Assembly (NCBI RefSeq): GCF_015278255.1
Contig: NZ_JADIJC010000012.1
Location: forward strand, 21,970-85,969
From: Microbacterium hibisci
GTDB lineage: Bacteria > Actinomycetota > Actinomycetes > Actinomycetales > Microbacteriaceae
Direction: 5' to 3'
Length of the DNA: 64,000 nt
The first letter of the stretch is position 1, and each line of letters begins with the position of its first letter. A model generated the notes under the pieces. The model was not told where the DNA came from. It was given only the letters and a program-made list of their open reading frames with translations, and made no database searches. The position numbers and the translations under genes were made by a program. This document shows positions 8,163 to 16,164 of the stretch, piece by piece.

Positions 8163-9674
8163 GTGACCACGTCACCCGCCACCGCCCGCATCTCGGTCGA
8201 CCGTGAAGCGGTCGTCGCCCCGATCGACCGCCGCATCTTCGGCTCGTTCGTCGAGCACCTCGGCCGCTGCGTCTACGACGGCATCTACGAACCCGGACAC
8301 CCCACGGCCAACGAGGACGGCTTCCGCCTCGACGTCGTCGACCTCGTGCGCGAGCTCGGCTCGACCACGATCCGCTACCCCGGCGGCAACTTCGTCTCGG
8401 GCTTCCGCTGGGAGGACTCCGTCGGCCCGCGCGACCAGCGCCCCGTGCGCCGCGACCTCGCGTGGCACTCGCTGGAGACCAACCAGGTCGGCGTCGACGA
8501 ATTCTCGCGCTGGCTCAAGCTCACCGGCTCCGAGCTGATGATGGCCGTCAACCTCGGCACCCGCGGGATCGAGGCCGCCCTCGACCTGCTCGAGTACTGC
8601 AACCACCCCTCGGGCACCGCGCTCAGCGACCAGCGCATCGCCAACGGCACCGTCGAGCCGCACGACATCCGCATGTGGTGCCTCGGCAACGAGATGGACG
8701 GCCCCTGGCAGACCGGCTACATGACCGCCGACGACTACGGCAAGATCGCGGCCCGCACCGCGCAGGCGATGAAGGCGGCCGACCGCAACCTCGAGCTCGT
8801 GGTGTGCGGATCGTCGGGCTCGGCCATGCCGACCTTCGGCGACTGGGAGCGCACCGTGCTCGAGCACGCGTACGAACACGTCGACTTCATCTCGTGCCAC
8901 GCGTACTACCAGGAGCGCGGCGGCGACCTCGCCTCGTATCTCGCGTCGTCGATCGACATGCAGTACTTCATCGAGACCGTCGTCTCGACCGCCGACCACG
9001 TCGGCAACAAGCTCAAGTCGAAGAAGAAGATCAAGCTGTCGTTCGACGAGTGGAACATCTGGTACCTCGACGAGCACCGCGAGTCCGACGAGGTCAACGA
9101 CGAGTGGCGCTACGCCCCGCGTCAGCTCGAGGACGTGTACTCGGTGGCGGATGCCGTGGTCCTGGGCAACCTCATGATCACGCTGCTGAAGAACCACGAC
9201 CGGGTGGCCTCGGCCTCTCTCGCGCAGCTCGTGAACGTGATCGCGCCGATCATGACCGAGCCGGGCGGCGCCGCGTGGCGCCAGACCACGTTCTTCCCGT
9301 TCTCGGTGACCTCGCGCCTCGCGCGCGGCGAGGTGCTGAAGCCCCGCATCGACGCCGGCACGTACACGACCGACGTCTACGGCGAGGCGTCGCTCGTCGA
9401 CTCGGTGGTCACGGTGGACGACGGGTCGGCCGCGGTCTTCCTCGTGAACCGCAGCCAGACCGACGCGATCCAGGTCACGGTCGACGTCTCCGAGCTCGGC
9501 GTCGCCGCGGTCTCCGAGGCCGTCGCCCTGTGGGACGACGACGTGTACGCCAAGAACACGCTCGCCGACCAGGAGCGCGTGGGCCTGAAGTCCCTCGAGG
9601 GCGTCGTCCTCGACGGCGGCACGCTCACGGTCACGCTGCCGCCCGTGTCGTGGTCGGCCATCGCCCTCGCGTGA
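8163..9674 (+). CDS. abfA: Alpha-L-arabinofuranosidase, glycoside hydrolase family 51
   Basis: A 503-residue GH51 enzyme that releases terminal L-arabinofuranose from arabinan or arabinoxylan fragments with retention of configuration. The acid/base Glu177 in CLGNEMDGPW and the nucleophile Glu296 in SFDEWNIWY are both present. An N-terminal GSFVEHLGRCVY segment starts the barrel and a C-terminal beta-sandwich begins at about 400. GTG 8163 is chosen because AGGAGGA lies 6 bp upstream and the GH51 N terminus aligns there. There is no signal peptide, so it is cytoplasmic. The stop overlaps the next gene as GTGA. Length is normal for the family. Confidence 0.95.
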   Translation: MTTSPATARISVDREAVVAPIDRRIFGSFVEHLGRCVYDGIYEPGHPTANEDGFRLDVVDLVRELGSTTIRYPGGNFVSGFRWEDSVGPRDQRPVRRDLAWHSLETNQVGVDEFSRWLKLTGSELMMAVNLGTRGIEAALDLLEYCNHPSGTALSDQRIANGTVEPHDIRMWCLGNEMDGPWQTGYMTADDYGKIAARTAQAMKAADRNLELVVCGSSGSAMPTFGDWERTVLEHAYEHVDFISCHAYYQERGGDLASYLASSIDMQYFIETVVSTADHVGNKLKSKKKIKLSFDEWNIWYLDEHRESDEVNDEWRYAPRQLEDVYSVADAVVLGNLMITLLKNHDRVASASLAQLVNVIAPIMTEPGGAAWRQTTFFPFSVTSRLARGEVLKPRIDAGTYTTDVYGEASLVDSVVTVDDGSAAVFLVNRSQTDAIQVTVDVSELGVAAVSEAVALWDDDVYAKNTLADQERVGLKSLEGVVLDGGTLTVTLPPVSWSAIALA

Positions 9675-10678
9675 GCCGCTCGTGGCGCGCGCGGGCGCTG
9701 GCCGCGGCATCCGCTCTCCTCACCGTCGTGCTGACGGCGAGCGGATGCGCGGCCGCGCCCGCGGCGCCGGAGCTCAGCGGCGACACGCTCGTCCATGACC
9801 CGGCGTTCGTCGCAGGGGAGGACGGCGAGCCGTCGTTCCTCTACTCCACCGGCAACGGGCGGATCGGCGACGGGAACATCCAGATCCGCCGCTCGGCCGA
9901 CGGCGCGGAGTGGGAGGATGCCGGCACCGTCTGGGACGAGAAGCCGGCGTGGCTCGTCGAGGCGATCCCCGGCGTCGACAACCTGTGGGCGCCGGAGCTC
10001 TACGAGCACGACGGCACGTGGTACCTGTACTACTCGGCGTCGACGTTCGGCAAGAACACCTCGCTGATCGCCCTCGCCACGAACACGACGCTCGACCCCG
10101 ACGACCCCGAGTACGAGTGGGTCGACCAGGGCGTCGTGATCGAGTCTGCGGGCACCGACTTCAACGCGATCGACCCGGGGATCGTGGAGGACGCCGACGG
10201 CGATCCGTTCATGGCGTTCGGATCGTTCTGGAGCGGCATCCGCATGGTGCCGCTGGAGTGGCCCAGCGGCCTGCGCGCCGACGACGAAGAGCCGCTGGCC
10301 ATCGCCGACCGGCAGCTGCCGCCGAACGCGATCGAGGCGCCGTTCATCCTGCCCCACGACGGCTTCTACTACCTCTTTGTATCCAAGGACTTCTGCTGCA
10401 AGGGCGTCGACAGCACGTACTCGATCGCGGTCGGCCGCTCTGAGTCCGTCACCGGCCCCTACGTCGACGCCGACGGTGTGCCGCTGCTCGAAGACGGCGG
10501 CACCCCGGTGCTCGCCTCGGACGGCGCGCGGATCGGCCCGGGCGGACAGTCGGTCTCGGGCGGGCTGCTCGCGTTCCACTACTACGACGCCGACCTCGAC
10601 GGCCAGTTCCGCCTCGGCCTCCTGCCGATCCAGTGGCGCGACGGCTGGCCGCACGTGGAGTGGCCCGTCGCGGACTGA
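9671..10678 (+). CDS. GH43 lipoprotein, probable extracellular endo-arabinanase
   Basis: A 335-residue GH43 protein with a short signal peptide and lipobox TASGC (lipidated Cys26), so it should be anchored on the outer face of the membrane. Catalytic positions visible are Asp43 in VHDPAF, Asp in NAIDPG (about 167) and Glu in IEAPFI (about 220). WAPELYEHD and the WYLYYSASTFGKN blade motif match 1,5-alpha-L-arabinanases. The GTG start overlaps the GH51 stop. It would cut arabinan outside the cell and supply oligosaccharides to the importer at 2750-6084, while the cytoplasmic GH43 and GH51 finish the job. Confidence 0.88.
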   Translation: MSRSWRARALAAASALLTVVLTASGCAAAPAAPELSGDTLVHDPAFVAGEDGEPSFLYSTGNGRIGDGNIQIRRSADGAEWEDAGTVWDEKPAWLVEAIPGVDNLWAPELYEHDGTWYLYYSASTFGKNTSLIALATNTTLDPDDPEYEWVDQGVVIESAGTDFNAIDPGIVEDADGDPFMAFGSFWSGIRMVPLEWPSGLRADDEEPLAIADRQLPPNAIEAPFILPHDGFYYLFVSKDFCCKGVDSTYSIAVGRSESVTGPYVDADGVPLLEDGGTPVLASDGARIGPGGQSVSGGLLAFHYYDADLDGQFRLGLLPIQWRDGWPHVEWPVAD

Positions 10679-10679
10679 C

Positions 10680-10733
10680 GCGGATGCCGGCCCCTGGCCG
10701 CGCGTTCAGCGCGCCGGGGGTCGCGGCATCCGC
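10680..10733 (+). terminator. Inverted repeat between convergent GH43 and LacI genes
   Basis: GCGGATGCC (10680-10688) and GGCATCCGC (10725-10733) flank an inner GC-rich hairpin. The element starts 2 bp after the GH43 stop and lies between convergent genes, so it may end transcription from both sides. Confidence 0.65.
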
Positions 10734-10811
10734 CGTCCGCGGTCACGTGTGGCGGCGCGGGCAGCGGCGGCACGGCGCGAAGCGGCTGCGGACGGCGGGC
10801 GCGGGGGCGGG

Positions 10812-11828
10812 TCAGCGGGCGACGGCGGGCGCCGACTCGCGCTGCACGATCGAGAAGTCCGCGAGCAGCAGGCGCGGCGGGACGTCGAGCCCCTCGATGC
10901 GCTCGAGGAGCGTCGAGACGGCCGTGCGGGCGATCCAGTCCGCCCCGGGGTCCACGGTCGTGAGCGAGGGGATGGAGTACTGCGCCTCGTCGATGTCGTC
11001 GAAGCCCATGACGGCGACGTCGTCGGGTACGCGCAGCCCGGCCTCCTGCAGGGCGCGCATCGCACCGAAGGCGAGCGTGTCGTTGAGGGCGAACACCGCG
11101 TCGAAGTCGACGCCGCGCTCGATGATGTCCCGCATCGAGCGTGCGCCGTTGGCGCGGTGCCACTCGATCGATCCGCCGATGAGACGGCCGTCGAACGGGA
11201 TGCCGTGGGCCTCGAGCGCCTCGCGGTATCCCTGCAGACGCAGTGCGGCCGAGCCGATCAGCTCGCCCTCGTGCGCGCCCACGATCGCGATCCGGCGCCG
11301 TCCCGAGCCGATGAGGTACTCGGTCGCGGCGCGCGCGGCTTCGACGTTGCGCATGGTGAGGTGATCGGTCGGCCCCTCGAAGATGCGCTCGCCGAGCAGC
11401 ACGAGCGGGTAGTCGACGTTCAGGTGCCCGACGTCGTCCTGGCTCATCTCGAGCGGGCTGAAGATCAGGCCGTCGCTCATCTTGCGGCGCGGACTGGTCA
11501 GCAGGTCGAGCTCGCGCTGGCGTCCGCCGCTGCCGGTCTGCTCGAGCGTGACCACGACGCCGGCGGCCTCGGCGGCGGCGATGACGGATGCCGCGAGCTC
11601 GGCGAAGTACGCCAGCGCGAGGTCGGGCACGGCCAGGGCGATGGCGCCGGTGCGGCCGGAGCGGAGGCTCCGCGCCGTGAGGTTCGGGGTGTACCCGAGT
11701 TCCGCGATCGCGGCCTCGACGCGCTCCTTGGTGGTGGGCCGGATGTGCGGGTAGTCGTTGATGACGTTCGACACCGTCTTGATCGAGACCCCGGCCAGGC
11801 GCGCGACGTCGTGCAGCGTGGCAGCCAT
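10812..11828 (-). CDS. LacI-family repressor of the arabinan locus
   Basis: A 338-residue regulator with an N-terminal helix-turn-helix (residues 4-25; recognition helix VSIKTVSNVIN), a hinge-helix segment (ARSLRSG, about 55) and a periplasmic-binding-type sugar domain. It is convergent with the arabinan operon. A perfect palindrome TACAACGTTGTA lies 53 bp upstream of its start and two variants flank the importer promoter at 2584 and 2662. It therefore probably represses both itself and that operon, relieved by arabinose or an arabino-oligosaccharide (inference). The residue pair Ile-Lys at the specificity positions is unlike the other four LacI proteins here, in line with a different operator. 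Confidence 0.9.
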   Translation of the reverse strand: MAATLHDVARLAGVSIKTVSNVINDYPHIRPTTKERVEAAIAELGYTPNLTARSLRSGRTGAIALAVPDLALAYFAELAASVIAAAEAAGVVVTLEQTGSGGRQRELDLLTSPRRKMSDGLIFSPLEMSQDDVGHLNVDYPLVLLGERIFEGPTDHLTMRNVEAARAATEYLIGSGRRRIAIVGAHEGELIGSAALRLQGYREALEAHGIPFDGRLIGGSIEWHRANGARSMRDIIERGVDFDAVFALNDTLAFGAMRALQEAGLRVPDDVAVMGFDDIDEAQYSIPSLTTVDPGADWIARTAVSTLLERIEGLDVPPRLLLADFSIVQRESAPAVAR

Positions 11829-11880
11829 CCCGCACCCCCTTGCATCGCGGTCGGCGACCGGCGTCGACCTGAGTCGAGCC

Positions 11881-11892
11881 TACAACGTTGTA
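11881..11892 (-). promoter_or_regulatory. LacI-type operator TACAACGTTGTA (autoregulation)
   Basis: A perfect 12-bp palindrome 53 bp upstream of the LacI start. It shares the core CAACGTTG with the two sites at 2584 and 2662, which suggests autoregulation by the adjacent repressor. Confidence 0.75.
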
Positions 11893-11947
11893 ACTCTCCG
11901 TCGGCTCACCGATCCTCATTGTGGCCGAGGGGTGGCATGCGAAGCAA

Positions 11948-12012
11948 TGTAAAGAATCCTTGACACCGTTCGGTCATCGGCGTACCTTTCGATGTGTCAA
12001 AGATTCTTTACA
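11948..12012 (+). promoter_or_regulatory. Promoter with paired 18-bp operators for the membrane protein/XRE module
   Basis: TTGACA (11960-11965) and TACCTT (11983-11988) with a 17-bp spacer form a strong promoter. TGTAAAGAATCCTTGACA (11948-11965) covers the -35 box. TGTCAAAGATTCTTTACA (11995-12012) lies at the transcription start. They are inverted copies with one mismatch, and each is itself a quasi-palindrome (14 of 18 positions). Centres are 47 bp apart. The XRE regulator at 12475 is the obvious candidate ligand, giving autorepression. Confidence 0.75.
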
Positions 12013-12040
12013 GGGTCCCGAGAGGCCGGAGGGCGGAGCC

Positions 12041-12475
12041 ATGGTCTACGAGGAGCGAAACGCGTGGGCGAGTCTCATCGTCAGCGTGATCGGCGTGAGC
12101 GTCTATGTCGTGCTGGTGCTCCAGCAGGCCGGCGGTGGACCGCTCGCCGACGTCGACTGGGTGCCGCTCATGCTGTGGACGATCGGCGCGGGCATCGTCG
12201 GCGGGATCGTCATCAGCATCGCGTGGGGGATCGTCGCCGGAATGCACGACCCCGACGGGGTGGGCAAGAGCGATCAGCGCGACCGCGACATCGCCGACAT
12301 GTCGACGAGGGTCGGTCAGGCGTTCATGGTCATCGCCGGCCTCGGCGTGATCGTGCTGTGCGCGTTCGAGGCCGACTGGTTCTGGATCGCCAACACGATG
12401 TTCTTCGGGTTCGCGCTGTCATCGATCATCGGCGGCGTCGCGAGCGTGATCGCATACCGCCGGGGACTCGTGTGA
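12041..12475 (+). CDS. Small integral membrane protein, four predicted helices
   Basis: A 144-residue protein with two pairs of hydrophobic segments (about residues 8-30, 43-64, 89-110 and 116-138) joined by a charged loop rich in Asp, Lys and Arg (about 65-88). No enzyme motif is visible. ATG 12041 is taken because GGAGGGCGGAG lies just upstream. It overlaps the XRE regulator by one base. The pairing of a small membrane protein with a short XRE protein is widespread in actinobacteria and firmicutes; the function is unknown. Confidence 0.8.
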   Translation: MVYEERNAWASLIVSVIGVSVYVVLVLQQAGGGPLADVDWVPLMLWTIGAGIVGGIVISIAWGIVAGMHDPDGVGKSDQRDRDIADMSTRVGQAFMVIAGLGVIVLCAFEADWFWIANTMFFGFALSSIIGGVASVIAYRRGLV

Positions 12476-12690
12476 TGGTCAAGCCCACCAAGGTCACCAA
12501 CTCCATCCGCGCCGTGCGCGAGACGGCCGGCATGACCCAGGCCGATCTCGCGCGGCGGGTCGGAGTGACCCGCCAGACCCTCATCGCCATCGAGCAGGGA
12601 CGGTACTCGCCGACCCTCGAGCTCGCCTTCCAGCTGGCCCGCGCGTTCGGCGTGAGCCTCGACGACCTCTTCGACTACCCGGAGGAATGA
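12475..12690 (+). CDS. Short XRE-family helix-turn-helix regulator
   Basis: A 71-residue protein that is almost only a Cro/CI-type DNA-binding domain (TQADLARRVGVTRQTLIAIEQGRYSPTLELA, written here in part: helices at about residues 17-60). The C terminus is acidic (DDLFDYPEE). No ligand or dimerisation domain is present. Its start codon overlaps the stop of the membrane protein and its stop is one base before the reductase start. It probably binds the paired 18-bp operators at 11948-12012 (inference). A GTG one codon upstream is an alternative start. Confidence 0.88.
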   Translation: MVKPTKVTNSIRAVRETAGMTQADLARRVGVTRQTLIAIEQGRYSPTLELAFQLARAFGVSLDDLFDYPEE

Positions 12691-12691
12691 C

Positions 12692-13723
12692 ATGTCCGAC
12701 AACACACAGCCGGCGGCGCGGGCGCTGCGCACCGACCGGATGCCCGCGTGGCGGCAGGAGCGGTACGGCGGGGTCGACGCGGTGACGCTCGGGGAGGCCG
12801 AGGTGCCCGCGCCGGGCCGCGGCGAGGTGCTGCTGCGGCTGCGGGCGACCGGGCTCAACAACGGCGACGTCCGCGTGATGCGCGGCGAGCCCCGCCTCGT
12901 GCGCCTCGCGTTCGGCCTGCGGCGTCCGAAGCAGCCGGTGCGGGGGATGGATGCCGCGGCCACCGTGGTGGCACGCGGCGAGGGCGTCGACGGGTTCGCG
13001 GTGGGCGACGAGGTCGTGGGCGAGCTGCCGGGAGGCGGCGGGCTGGCGGCGTACGCGGTCTGCCCGGCCTCGCGGCTGGTGCGCCGTCCGGCGCAGCTCG
13101 ACCCGGCGACGGCGGCGGTTCTGCCGATCGCCGGCGGGACGGCGTGGCAGGCGCTCGAACGCGGGGGAGCGGCATCCGGCCATCGCGTACTCGTGATCGG
13201 CGCGTCGGGCGGCGTCGGCACGTTCGCCGTGCAGCTGGCGGCCCTGCGCGGCGCCGAGGTGTGGGCGCTCTGCGGCGAACGCAATCGCGCGCTCGTCGAG
13301 GGTCTCGGCGCGGCGCGGACGTTCGACTACCGCACCGTGCAGCCGGGCTCGCCGGAGCTGCCGACGGGATCGTTCGACGTCGTGCTCGACATCGCCGGCA
13401 CGTCGCCGCTGCGCGTGCTGCGCAGCCTCGTGCGGCCGGGCGGCGGTGTCGTTCTGGTGTCGGGCGAGGGCGGGCGCGTGCTCGGGCCGATGGGGCGCAT
13501 CGCCGGCGCGGTGCTGCGCTCGATCGGCTCGAAGCGACCGCTCCGGCCGCTCGCCGCGACCGCGAAGCCCGCGGTGCTGGAGAAGCTGATCGCGCTCACG
13601 GTCGAGGGCAGCCTGCGGCCGGTCATCGAGCGCCGCTTCGCCTTCGGCGAGGCAGGCGCCGCGCTCGCCCACGTGGACGCCGGGCACACGGTGGGCAAGG
13701 TCGTGGTGCTCGCGGCCCCCTGA
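12692..13723 (+). CDS. Medium-chain NAD(P)-dependent reductase, quinone oxidoreductase-like
   Basis: A 343-residue MDR-superfamily protein. An N-terminal GroES-like fold (about 1-130) is followed by a Rossmann domain with the nucleotide motif GASGGVG at about residue 170. The structural and catalytic zinc cysteines of alcohol dehydrogenases are absent, which favours the zinc-free quinone/enone reductase branch. The Shine-Dalgarno GGAGGA overlaps the end of the XRE gene, so the three genes 12041-13723 look like one unit. It may be the actual target of the XRE/membrane-protein control. The substrate cannot be told. Confidence 0.88.
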   Translation: MSDNTQPAARALRTDRMPAWRQERYGGVDAVTLGEAEVPAPGRGEVLLRLRATGLNNGDVRVMRGEPRLVRLAFGLRRPKQPVRGMDAAATVVARGEGVDGFAVGDEVVGELPGGGGLAAYAVCPASRLVRRPAQLDPATAAVLPIAGGTAWQALERGGAASGHRVLVIGASGGVGTFAVQLAALRGAEVWALCGERNRALVEGLGAARTFDYRTVQPGSPELPTGSFDVVLDIAGTSPLRVLRSLVRPGGGVVLVSGEGGRVLGPMGRIAGAVLRSIGSKRPLRPLAATAKPAVLEKLIALTVEGSLRPVIERRFAFGEAGAALAHVDAGHTVGKVVVLAAP

Positions 13724-13769
13724 GCTCGACGACGCCGGCCCGCGGCATCCGCTCCATCACGGTGCCGGG

Positions 13770-13854
13770 TGCCGAAAACATGGTCGGTCACCGCGACACG
13801 CCGGTGACGGATGCCGCGCCACGGCGTGTCGCACGACCGGCCATGCTTTCGGCA
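13770..13854. repeat. Large imperfect hairpin between reductase and hydrolase genes
   Basis: TGCCGAAAACATGGTCGGTC (13770-13789) pairs with 13835-13854 at 18 of 20 positions. Directly inside, GCGACACGCCG (13793-13803) pairs perfectly with CGGCGTGTCGC (13822-13832). An outer CGCGGCATCCG/CGGATGCCGCG pair (13741-13751 and 13808-13818) competes with it. It could be a terminator, a structured leader or a small mobile repeat. Confidence 0.75.
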
Positions 13855-13969
13855 TTCCCAGGGGGTGCACAGCGATCGTGAGAGAATGGTCGCGGCGTGC
13901 CCGGTCGTCGGTTGTCTCGACCCCGCCGGGCCTCTGGACAGCGTCCGCCGCGCCTTCTACAGGAGCAAG

Positions 13970-14854
13970 ATGTCCACGCAGAACACCGCGCCCGCCACGA
14001 CGTCCGCCACCGCAGCGGAGGGCGGTCGGATCCAGCAGATCCGCCGCTACCTCATGTGCCGGCCCGAGCACTTCACGGTCAGCTACACCATCAACCCCTG
14101 GATGGTGCCGACCAACCCGACCGACACCGCCCTGGCGGTGCGCCAGTGGCAGTCGCTGTACGACACCTACCTCGCCCTCGGGCACGAGGTGCACCTCATC
14201 GACCCGATCGAGGGCCTGCCCGACATGGTCTACACGGCCAACGGCGGGTTCGTGATCGACAACGTCGCCTACGGCGCGAAGTTCCGGTTCCAGGAGCGCG
14301 TTCCCGAGGGGCCGGCGTTCATGGAGTGGTTCCGGGCGAACGGCTTCGAGGTGGCCGAGCCTGCCGAGGTCAACGAGGGAGAGGGTGACTTCCTCCTCGT
14401 CGGCGAGACGATCCTCGCCGGCACCGGCTTCCGCTCGACCGGCGACAGCCACCGCGAGCTGGCCGACGTGTTCGGCAAGGAAGTCGTGAGCCTCGATCTC
14501 GTCGACCCGCGGTTCTACCACCTCGACACCGCCATCTCGGTGCTCGACCCGGTCGAAGGCCCGGGCGGCGTCGAGAAGGCGAACATCGCCTACCTCGAGC
14601 ACGCGTTCGACGAGCGCAGCCAGGCGATCCTCGCCGAGCGCTACCCCGACGCGATCCGTGTCGCGGATGCCGACGGGGCGGTCTTCGGGCTCAACTCGGC
14701 CAGCGACGGCCTGAACGTGATCATCTCGCCGCGCGCGAAGGGCTTCGAGGCGCAGCTGCGGGAGCGGGGGTACAACCCGGTGCTCGTCGACCTGTCCGAG
14801 CTTCTGCTCGGCGGCGGCGGCATCAAGTGCTGCACGCTCGAGCTGCGGCGCTGA
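13970..14854 (+). CDS. ddaH: Amidinotransferase-family hydrolase (dimethylargininase / possible arginine dihydrolase)
   Basis: A 294-residue guanidine-modifying enzyme of the DDAH/arginine-deiminase fold. Visible are the N-terminal RRYLMCRPEHF segment, an INPWM motif (about 41-45), PDMVYTANGG (about 84-93), the acidic GEGDFLLVG segment, an HLDT motif with the catalytic His (about 184) and the nucleophile Cys287 in GGIKCCT. ATG 13970 follows an AGGAGC site. It is 18 bp upstream of ornithine aminotransferase. Annotated homologues are called dimethylargininase, giving citrulline. The pairing with rocD also allows arginine dihydrolase activity giving ornithine directly, as in cyanobacterial ArgZ; this is inference. 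Confidence 0.85.
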   Translation: MSTQNTAPATTSATAAEGGRIQQIRRYLMCRPEHFTVSYTINPWMVPTNPTDTALAVRQWQSLYDTYLALGHEVHLIDPIEGLPDMVYTANGGFVIDNVAYGAKFRFQERVPEGPAFMEWFRANGFEVAEPAEVNEGEGDFLLVGETILAGTGFRSTGDSHRELADVFGKEVVSLDLVDPRFYHLDTAISVLDPVEGPGGVEKANIAYLEHAFDERSQAILAERYPDAIRVADADGAVFGLNSASDGLNVIISPRAKGFEAQLRERGYNPVLVDLSELLLGGGGIKCCTLELRR

Positions 14855-14872
14855 CGAGAGGGGACCATCACC

Positions 14873-16099
14873 ATGACCGCCACTTCCGCCTCGATCGATG
14901 CGGCGATGGGCCAGCTCATCGCCGCCGAAGAGGAGCATGTCGCGCACAACTACCACCCGCTTCCCGTGGTCATCGCCCGCGGCGAGGGCGCGTGGGTCAC
15001 CGACGTCGAGGGCAAGCGGTACCTCGACCTTCTTTCCGCCTACTCGGCGCTCAACTTCGGCCACGGGCATCCGGCGATCCTCGCGGCCGCGCAGGAGCAG
15101 CTCAACCGGCTCACGCTCACCAGCCGCGCGTACCACAACGACCGCCTGGGCCCCTTCGCGGCGGCGCTCGCCGAGCTGTGCGGCAAAGACCTCGTGCTGC
15201 CGATGAACACCGGCGCCGAGGCCGTGGAGACGGGGATCAAGGTCGCGCGCGCGTGGGGCTACCGCGTGAAGGGCGTGGCGCCGGATGCCGCGAAGATCGT
15301 GGTCGCGCACGGCAACTTCCACGGGCGCACGACGACGATCGTCGGCTTCAGCGACGACCCGCAGGCCCGGCAGGACTTCGGCCCGTTCACGCCCGGCTTC
15401 ATCTCGGTGCCCTACGGCGACGCCAGGGTCATCGACGCCGCCATCACTCCCGACACCGTCGCCGTGCTCATCGAGCCCATCCAGGGCGAGGCGGGCGTGG
15501 TGGTGCCGCCCGAGGGATACCTCCGCGCGGTGCGCGAGATCTGCACGCGCCGCGGGGTGCTGCTCATCGCCGACGAGATCCAGTCCGGCCTCGGCCGCGT
15601 GGGCGAGACGTTCGCGTGCGACCGCGAGGGGGTCGTGCCCGACGTCTACCTGCTCGGCAAGGCGCTGGGCGGCGGAGTCCTCCCGGTGTCGGCGGTCGTC
15701 GCCGACCGCGACGTGCTCGGCGTGATCCACCCCGGCGAGCACGGCTCGACCTTCGGCGGCAATCCGCTCGCCGCGGCGGTCGGCCTCCGCGTCGTCGAGA
15801 TGCTCAAGGCCGGCGAGTTCCAGAGCCGCGCGAAGCTGCTCGGCGAGCACCTCGGCACCAAGCTGCAGGAGCTCGTCGGCCACGGCGTCACCGGCGTGCG
15901 CATCGTGGGGCTGTGGGCCGGCATCGACATCGACCCGGCCGTCGGCACGGGCCGGGAGGTCGCCGAGCGGCTCATCGGTCGGGGCGTGCTCGTCAAGGAC
16001 ACCCACGGTCAGACCATCCGCATCGCGCCGCCGCTCGTGGTGCGCGCGACCGAGCTGGACTGGGCGGTGGAGCAGCTGCGGGTCGTGCTCGCGGGCTGA
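14873..16099 (+). CDS. rocD: Ornithine--oxo-acid aminotransferase
   Basis: A 408-residue class III PLP-dependent aminotransferase converting ornithine and 2-oxoglutarate to glutamate semialdehyde and glutamate. Visible features are the YLDLLSAYSALNFGH N-terminal signature, MNTGAEAVETGIKVAR (PLP phosphate site), IADEIQSGLGR with the cofactor-binding Asp, and the Schiff-base Lys263 in LLGKALGGG. It follows the amidinotransferase-family gene with only 18 bp between them, so they are probably cotranscribed. Glutamate semialdehyde cyclises to P5C, the substrate of the PutA dehydrogenase domain at the left edge. Confidence 0.95.
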   Translation: MTATSASIDAAMGQLIAAEEEHVAHNYHPLPVVIARGEGAWVTDVEGKRYLDLLSAYSALNFGHGHPAILAAAQEQLNRLTLTSRAYHNDRLGPFAAALAELCGKDLVLPMNTGAEAVETGIKVARAWGYRVKGVAPDAAKIVVAHGNFHGRTTTIVGFSDDPQARQDFGPFTPGFISVPYGDARVIDAAITPDTVAVLIEPIQGEAGVVVPPEGYLRAVREICTRRGVLLIADEIQSGLGRVGETFACDREGVVPDVYLLGKALGGGVLPVSAVVADRDVLGVIHPGEHGSTFGGNPLAAAVGLRVVEMLKAGEFQSRAKLLGEHLGTKLQELVGHGVTGVRIVGLWAGIDIDPAVGTGREVAERLIGRGVLVKDTHGQTIRIAPPLVVRATELDWAVEQLRVVLAG

Positions 16100-16164
16100 C
16101 CCGCGAACACGCCTGCCGGACGGCTCGCGGCTCGGCGCCCACTTCGCGGCAACGCCGCGTTCGC

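Noticed and set aside
12581..13687. A 368-residue minus frame opposite the MDR reductase
   Set aside because: Antisense shadow; the plus-strand reductase has a Rossmann motif and a good ribosome site.
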